Of a stretch of 6,348 bases of DNA, positions 6,029 to 6,348 are shown piece after piece (the first letter of the stretch is position 1; the number at the start of each line of letters is the position of its first letter). The stretch lies in contig DDEP01000171.1 of NCBI GenBank assembly GCA_002336465.1, forward strand, positions 1 to 6,348, in the 5' to 3' direction. This stretch comes from Pedobacter sp. UBA1951. Lineage in GTDB: Bacteria; Bacteroidota; Bacteroidia; Sphingobacteriales; Sphingobacteriaceae. Below the pieces are notes generated by a model that worked only from the letters and a program-made list of their open reading frames with translations, did no database searches and had not been told where the DNA came from. A program made the position numbers and the translations under genes.

Positions 6029-6117
6029 AAAGAGGGTGTTTAAAAAATAAAATCCCATCATCCTGAACTCATTTCAGGATCTTTTGAGCCAATCTAACTT
6101 TTTTAAACACCCTCTTT
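6029..6117. repeat. 89-bp element with 19-bp perfect inverted repeats (MITE-like and/or terminator)
   Basis: AAAGAGGGTGTTTAAAAAA (6029-6047) is exactly complementary in reverse to TTTTTTAAACACCCTCTTT (6099-6117). The 51 bases between them contain a second hairpin, ATCCTGAA (6060-6067) with TTCAGGAT (6073-6080) around a 5-base loop. The element fills almost the whole gap between the convergent EamA and YHS genes: it starts 6 bases after one stop codon and ends 4 bases before the other. Terminal inverted repeats enclosing an inner hairpin suggest a short palindromic mobile repeat. As RNA, the long stem would also stop transcription from both sides. No target-site duplication is obvious. The inverted repeats are certain; mobility is inference. 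Confidence 0.7.
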
Positions 6118-6121
6118 TCTA

Positions 6122-6348
6122 TTATTTCTTAATATACTTTTCTGGGGTTGCGCTGAAAGCTTTCTTACAGCTTTCACTACAGAAATAATAGGTTTTCTTA
6201 TCGTAAATAAACTGGATCGCTTTTTCGGTCTTTACCTTCATTTTGCATACAGGATCAATTTCCAATACTTTTTTAACAGTATCGGTAGATAGAACCTTAA
6301 CCTTTTCTTTTGCAGATTGTGCTTTAGTAATTTGAGAAAAACCACTTA
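6122..6348 (-). CDS. YHS-domain protein, 5' end beyond the window (partial)
   Basis: The frame is open from the right edge to a TAA at 6122-6124, giving 74 visible residues. The visible N-terminal part (SGFSQITKAQSAKEK) looks like the end of a signal peptide or a linker. The YHS domain follows: DPVCKMKV (31-38), then YDKKTYYFCSESCKKAF (48-64), then the P-E-K-Y ending. Three cysteines, C34, C56 and C60, are in the places typical of metal-binding YHS domains, which occur in copper/heavy-metal ATPases and in small exported proteins. The protein is therefore probably a small metal-binding or metal-sensing protein, possibly periplasmic; the metal and role are not known. Its start and promoter lie outside the window. 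It converges on the EamA gene, with the palindromic element between them. Confidence 0.87.
   Translation of the reverse strand, partial: SGFSQITKAQSAKEKVKVLSTDTVKKVLEIDPVCKMKVKTEKAIQFIYDKKTYYFCSESCKKAFSATPEKYIKK

Noticed and set aside
1..6348. CRISPR array, transposase, phage or defence genes, or another undescribed system
   Set aside because: There is no spaced repeat array, no transposase or integrase frame and no toxin-like or nuclease-like ORF. The genes are housekeeping or envelope genes.

Overview
The window looks like chromosomal DNA from a Bacteroidota bacterium, most likely a Pedobacter-like member of the Sphingobacteriaceae. The evidence is low GC content, almost no Shine-Dalgarno sequences before the starts, several promoter elements of the Bacteroidota type (TAnnTTTG at -7), and protein flavours such as a kinase-less PASTA protein next to mltG and ddl. 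The genus is inferred from general resemblance, not from a search.

Layout from left to right: a tRNA-Ser(UGA) runs off the left edge (minus strand). A compact four-gene minus-strand block follows, transcribed right to left: PASTA membrane protein, endolytic murein transglycosylase MltG, YbgC/FadM-type hotdog thioesterase, and YihY/BrkB-family membrane protein. The genes are 3-11 bases apart or overlap (TAATG), so they are very probably one operon. A 187-bp divergent promoter region separates it from ddl (D-alanine--D-alanine ligase, plus strand). ddl converges on a small transaldolase (minus strand), and the two share a strong bidirectional terminator.

Upstream of the transaldolase, a gap with no real ORF holds a complete bacterial small signal recognition particle RNA (ffs, minus strand). 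It has the GGAA tetraloop hairpin, a closing helix, a U6 terminator and a -7 box at the right distance. A one-domain EamA/DMT transporter protein (plus strand) follows. It converges on a YHS-domain protein cut by the right edge, and between the two lies an 89-bp element with perfect 19-bp inverted repeats and an inner hairpin, which could be MITE-like, a terminator, or both.

Functionally the centre of the window is cell-envelope biology. Ddl makes the D-Ala-D-Ala end of the peptidoglycan precursor, MltG cleaves nascent glycan strands, and the PASTA protein probably binds peptidoglycan and may link the two. The thioesterase and YihY are co-transcribed passengers or envelope partners. tRNA-Ser and SRP RNA are housekeeping genes. 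I do not see a new defence, mobile or biosynthetic system here. The most useful results are the unannotated SRP RNA, the palindromic element, the partial YHS gene, and two corrected starts (mltG and transaldolase).
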